DNA from: Plantactinospora sp040120695
Lineage (GTDB): Bacteria > Actinomycetota > Actinomycetes > Mycobacteriales > Micromonosporaceae
Direction of reading: 5' to 3'
Assembly: GCF_040120695.1 (NCBI RefSeq)
Contig: NZ_JBEEAC010000029.1
Span: 6,711 to 70,710, forward strand
Length of the DNA stretch: 64,000 bases
Shown piece by piece: positions 60,842 to 64,000 of the stretch. Within the stretch, counting starts at the first letter, position 1; every line of letters starts with the position of its first letter. Below the pieces are notes generated by a model. The model was not told the origin of the DNA. It saw nothing but the letters and a program-made list of their open reading frames with translations, and searched no databases. The translations under genes and the position numbers were made by a program.

Positions 60842-60847
60842 CCGGTC

Positions 60848-61894
60848 GTGGCCGCCCTGCCGCCGCCGGTCGCGGCGATCCGGGTCGCGGTCCGGCGGGC
60901 GCTGCACGACGTACCCCGGAACCGTCCGGTCCTCGTCGCCTGCTCGGGCGGCGCCGACTCGCTCGCGCTGGCCGCCGGCACCGCCTTCGTGGCGCCCCGG
61001 CTGGGCGTGCCGGCCGGGCTGGTCACCGTCGACCACGGTTTGCAGGAGGGCTCGGCCCGGCGGGCCGCCGACGTCGCGCGGTGGGCCGGCGGGCAGGGTT
61101 TCGGGCCGGTCGAGGTGGCGACGGTCGAGGTCGCCGGCCGGCCGGGCGGTCCGGAGGCGGCGGCCCGGGAGGCGCGGTACCGCGCACTGGTCGAGGCCGC
61201 CCACCGGCACGACGCCGGTACCGTGCTGCTCGGGCACACCCGCGACGACCAGGCCGAGACGGTGCTGCTCGCGCTGGCCCGGGGCGCCGGCCCGCGCGGG
61301 CTCGCCGGCATGCCGGCCACCCGGGAGTACGCCGGGGTGACGCTGGCCCGTCCACTGCTGGAGGTCACCCGCGAGCAGACCCGCAAGGCGTGTGCGCTGC
61401 TCGGGCTGACCCCGTGGGAGGACCCGCACAACACCGACGACCGGTACGCCCGGGCCCGGGTCCGCTCCGACGTGCTGCCGGTACTGGTCCGGGCGCTCGG
61501 TCCCGGGGTGCTGGACAACCTGGCCCGGACCGCCCGGCTGGCGGCCGAGGACAGCACCGCGCTGGACGACCTGGCCCGGGCCGGCTACGCCGAGGCGCTG
61601 ATCCGGCCGGCCGGCGAGCAGGCAGGGGCGGCCACGGCCCGTGCGGCCGGCGAGCCGGCGGGAGCGGCCACGGCCCGGCTGGCCGTACCGGTGCTGGCCG
61701 GAATGCCGCCGGCGGTGCGTACCCGGGTGCTGCACCTCTGGTGCCGCGAGGTGGGCGCGGCACCGGCCGCGCTGTCGTACCGGCACATCGCGGCGCTGCA
61801 CGCGTTGGTCAATGCGTGGCGCGGCCAGGGCGCGGTGCACCTGCCCGGCGGCATCCGGGCCACCCGGCGCGGCGGGGTGTTGATCGCGGAGTAG
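60848..61894 (+). CDS. tilS: tRNA(Ile)-lysidine synthetase
   Basis: 348 residues from GTG 60848. It converts C34 of the CAU-anticodon tRNA-Ile to lysidine using ATP and lysine. The PP-loop is SGGADS at residues 33-38; other family parts are TVDHGLQEGSA, GHTRDDQAETVLLALARGAGPRGLAGM and RPLLEVTREQTRKAC...DPHNTDDRYARARVRSDVLP. The C-terminal region contains an Ala/Gly repeat (EQAGAATARAAGEPAGAATAR). It follows the zincin by 6 bases. hpt, its usual follower, is not next here; a sigma factor gene comes instead. Confidence 0.94.
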   Translation: MAALPPPVAAIRVAVRRALHDVPRNRPVLVACSGGADSLALAAGTAFVAPRLGVPAGLVTVDHGLQEGSARRAADVARWAGGQGFGPVEVATVEVAGRPGGPEAAAREARYRALVEAAHRHDAGTVLLGHTRDDQAETVLLALARGAGPRGLAGMPATREYAGVTLARPLLEVTREQTRKACALLGLTPWEDPHNTDDRYARARVRSDVLPVLVRALGPGVLDNLARTARLAAEDSTALDDLARAGYAEALIRPAGEQAGAATARAAGEPAGAATARLAVPVLAGMPPAVRTRVLHLWCREVGAAPAALSYRHIAALHALVNAWRGQGAVHLPGGIRATRRGGVLIAE

Positions 61895-62073
61895 GCCTGG
61901 GCCCGTCCGCGTCGTATCGGGGCCGGTCCGGGCGAGTATCACCCCGTCGCCGTGCTCCGTTCACAATGTCCACGGCATCCAGCACGCCGAATGATCTGCA
62001 ACGCTTCCCTTGCCCGACCTGTGTTGCCTTCGAACGGCCGGGAAGATCGGCCGCACCAGGGAAGGAAGGCAGC

Positions 62074-62613
62074 GTGATCGCGTTGCAGGGCAAGGGCGAC
62101 CCGCCGGCGCTCGCCGACACCGGACCACCGGGTCGATCCGACTTCGAGGAGCTCTACGCGGCGCACTTCCAGCCGTTGACCGTCCAACTGTTCGCGTACA
62201 CGAACGACATGGGTGCCGCCCAGGAGGTGGTGCAGGAGGCGTTCTGCCGGGCGCTCGCGCGGTGGAAGAAGATCGCGCTCTACGACGACCCGTCGGCCTG
62301 GGTACGCCGGGTGGCCTGGAACCTCGCCACCAACCGGTGGCGCCGGGCCAGGACGGCCGCCCAGTTCCTCCGACGCCAGCGCGAGGAGTACAGCCCGGCG
62401 CCGAATCCGGACCGGGTGGCGCTGGCGCAGGCCCTCAAGGCGCTGCCAGCTCGGCAGCGGCGAGCGGTGATTCTCTACTATCTCGCGGACCTTCCGGTCA
62501 ACGAGATCGCCCGCCAGGATGGCGTCGCCGAGGCGACGGTCAGGTCCTGGCTGCATCGCGGCCGAACGGCACTCGCGGCCCAACTTTCCGGACAGGGGGA
62601 GCGTCATGCCTGA
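62074..62613 (+). CDS. ECF RNA polymerase sigma factor (SigE/actinomycete M-type)
   Basis: 179 residues from GTG 62074 with GGAAGGAAGG in front; an ATG at 61966 is also in frame but lacks an SD. Region 2: DFEELYAAHFQPLTVQLFAYTNDMGAAQEVVQEAFCRALARWKKI...DPSAWVRRVAWNLATNRWRR. Region 4: VALAQALKALPARQRRAVILYYLADLPVNEIARQDGVAEATVRSWLHRGRTAL. The 3' end overlaps the next gene by 8 bases, so partner synthesis is coupled. The partner is a membrane-anchored protein that probably controls it. Confidence 0.93.
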   Translation: MIALQGKGDPPALADTGPPGRSDFEELYAAHFQPLTVQLFAYTNDMGAAQEVVQEAFCRALARWKKIALYDDPSAWVRRVAWNLATNRWRRARTAAQFLRRQREEYSPAPNPDRVALAQALKALPARQRRAVILYYLADLPVNEIARQDGVAEATVRSWLHRGRTALAAQLSGQGERHA

Positions 62614-63817
62614 CTTCGATGACAAGGTGCTGGCCGGCGCCTTCGCCGAGTTCCGAAACGAGAACATGCCACAGGTGAAGCCACTCGGGGTGGAGGCGGC
62701 GTACGCCACGGTGCGCGACCGGCGCCGAACCAGGACGATCACCACGGCGGTGCTGGCGGTGCTCTTCGTGGTCGGACCCGTCACGGCGTACGCGGCGGTC
62801 GGTCACGACTCACAGCGGCCACCGCCGTCCATCGTCGCCGACACCCCGACCCCGAAGTCCGAGCCGACCACGCCCCCGGCGTCCACGTCCCCGTCCGCGC
62901 CCCCGACGACGCCGCCGGACGGCCGGATCAGCCAGGCGGAGCTGAGCCGGGCCACCCTGGAGATTCCCGCCTGGCCGTCCGACGCGATCGTCTCGGAGTG
63001 CGTCTCGGGCTCGGTGCGCTTCGACGGCGGGTATCGAATCGGAGACTCGGTCGGGATGAACTTCGACAAGGTGGTACACACCGACCTCGACGGGGACGGC
63101 GCGCGGGAGACGGTTGCCCGGCTTTCCTGCGGCGACCAGGAGACCGCATACCAGGTGTTGGCCTTCGACCGGGACGCGGCCGGCCGGATCCGTACCCTCG
63201 GCCGGGTCGTGGCGCAGACCGGGCCGATCAAGGGGATCTGCGACGTCCGGGCGGGGGAGTCCGGCACGGTCCGGGTACAGGTGGTCGACTACCCGGCCCC
63301 GCACCACTGCTCGAAGCTGGCGCTGCCCGGGTATGCCCAGAAGCAGTGGCGGACGTACGCCTGGAACGGCGACCGGTTCACCCAGGCCGGCGGGCCGACC
63401 GCCTTCCCGTCGAACCAGAGGGTCAGTGATCTGACGGTGACCAGTTCCGACCTGACGTTCGGAGCGCTGGACGGCGGTGTACGCCGGGGCACCATGACGG
63501 TGACGGTGCGCAGCCTCGGCCCGGGGATGGTGCCGTACGTGGTCCATCTCACCCTGCCCGGCGGGCTCACCCTGGTGCGGCCCGGCGGTTGCGAGGTGGA
63601 GAACTATCCGAGCGGCAGCATGGGCGTGAGCTGTGACTATCCCGCGCTCAAGCCGAACGCGAGCCGGACCTTCACATTCGAGTTCACCGCTCCGCGTGCG
63701 ATCGAGATCGAACTCGTGCCGGAGGCGCTGGTTCAGCAGGAAGGCTGGGGTGAATCGGCCGCCTGGGGTGACCCGGAGGGGGACAACAACCGAACGGAGT
63801 TCTCCATCACGTTCTGA
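62606..63817 (+). CDS. Membrane-anchored partner of the ECF sigma factor
   Basis: 403 residues. A short cytoplasmic part (MPDFDDKVLAGAFAEFRNENMPQVKPLGVEAAYATVRDRRRTR), one transmembrane helix (TITTAVLAVLFVVGPVTAYAAV, about 49-70), a Thr/Pro/Ser tether and a large external part with two Cys pairs and an FG-GAP-like DLDGDGARETVARLSCGD calcium-type loop. Near the C-terminus is a DUF11/CARDB-like beta domain (MTVTVRSLGPGMVPYVVHLTLPGGLTLV). The 45-residue cytoplasmic segment is short for an anti-sigma domain and has no zinc HxxxCxxC motif. Confidence 0.78.
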   Translation: MPDFDDKVLAGAFAEFRNENMPQVKPLGVEAAYATVRDRRRTRTITTAVLAVLFVVGPVTAYAAVGHDSQRPPPSIVADTPTPKSEPTTPPASTSPSAPPTTPPDGRISQAELSRATLEIPAWPSDAIVSECVSGSVRFDGGYRIGDSVGMNFDKVVHTDLDGDGARETVARLSCGDQETAYQVLAFDRDAAGRIRTLGRVVAQTGPIKGICDVRAGESGTVRVQVVDYPAPHHCSKLALPGYAQKQWRTYAWNGDRFTQAGGPTAFPSNQRVSDLTVTSSDLTFGALDGGVRRGTMTVTVRSLGPGMVPYVVHLTLPGGLTLVRPGGCEVENYPSGSMGVSCDYPALKPNASRTFTFEFTAPRAIEIELVPEALVQQEGWGESAAWGDPEGDNNRTEFSITF

Positions 63818-64000
63818 TCGAGCGACATCGATCTCCACCCCGGCGTCGGCCGGTCGCGTGGCGGGCGGCCGGCCGCACCCGGGGGGGGTTGGGGGGGGGC
63901 GCGGGGCGGCTGGGCGACCGGCCGGCGCCACCCGGGGGGAACGCGGATCACGCGCACGGGGGCCGACGGGGTCGGGGGCAGTAGCCGGTCGGGGGCGTGA
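63818..64000. other. Terminal 183 bases with long G runs, no gene seen
   Basis: Runs of 8 and 9 consecutive Gs occur at about 63882-63899, followed by more GGGG tracts to the window end. No frame has a start with SD or protein-like composition. Either a G-quadruplex-prone spacer or low-quality sequence at an assembly edge. Confidence 0.5.

Noticed and set aside
58568..61942. 1124-codon open frame on the minus strand
   Set aside because: It is antisense to dacB, the zincin and tilS and has only low-complexity composition.

Overview
The window is chromosomal DNA of a very high-GC actinomycete. Gene content points to the Micromonosporaceae (Micromonospora or Plantactinospora type): a WblA-type WhiB protein, Crp, a mycosin with EccC and EccD, PASTA-bearing PonA2, GTGA/ATGA gene overlaps throughout, and two GC-rich intergenic palindromes of a style I associate with that family. 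The genus assignment is inference. Coding density is high. I saw no insertion sequence, prophage, CRISPR array or rRNA.

Layout. 1-13 kb: nitroreductase end, lipoprotein, the ask-asd operon (with an internal start for the small aspartokinase subunit), a GAF-GGDEF diguanylate cyclase, a GlxA/DJ-1 pair, a decapitated GNAT gene, a membrane protein, a methyltransferase and tRNA-Pro(CGG). 11.7-21.2 kb: a conserved actinobacterial cell-envelope and redox block: metallophosphoesterase, YqeY, PonA2, WblA, two ArsA-like ATPases, DUF4177, RidA and a metallo-beta-lactamase-fold hydrolase. From memory this matches M. tuberculosis Rv3677c-Rv3683. The block resumes at 43-49.7 kb with Crp, CbiZ, CapA, Nth, a thioredoxin-like lipoprotein, a CoA-type Nudix hydrolase and MarP (compare Rv3671c-Rv3676).

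Between the two halves lie about 21.5 kb of accessory genes (21.2-42.7 kb). They are a 1356-residue cyclase-AAA-TPR protein coupled to the MBL gene; a transmembrane Ser/Thr kinase followed by an amino-acid-type binding lipoprotein and a polytopic membrane protein (a possible nutrient-sensing module resembling GlnH-GlnX-PknG in layout but with a different kinase); a six-gene TetR-controlled acyl-CoA dehydrogenase / acyl-CoA carboxylase / AtuA-like operon with a clear 12-bp inverted-repeat operator; an XRE regulator with two orphan ORFs; and a PadR - HAAS-RDD - alpha/beta hydrolase operon.

49.7-57 kb holds part of a type VII secretion locus (mycP, eccC, divergent eccD, and a possible 48-codon ORF coupled to eccC) without EccB, EccE or Esx genes in view. 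57-62 kb is a second conserved block: ppa, dacB-type carboxypeptidase, DUF2342 zincin, tilS (compare Rv3625c-Rv3628). It is followed by an ECF sigma factor with a membrane-anchored partner. The last 180 bases contain long G runs and no recognisable gene.

Several envelope proteins carry perfect or near-perfect in-frame tandem DNA repeats in linker regions, and the 3' end of crp has been triplicated as a 19-bp unit.
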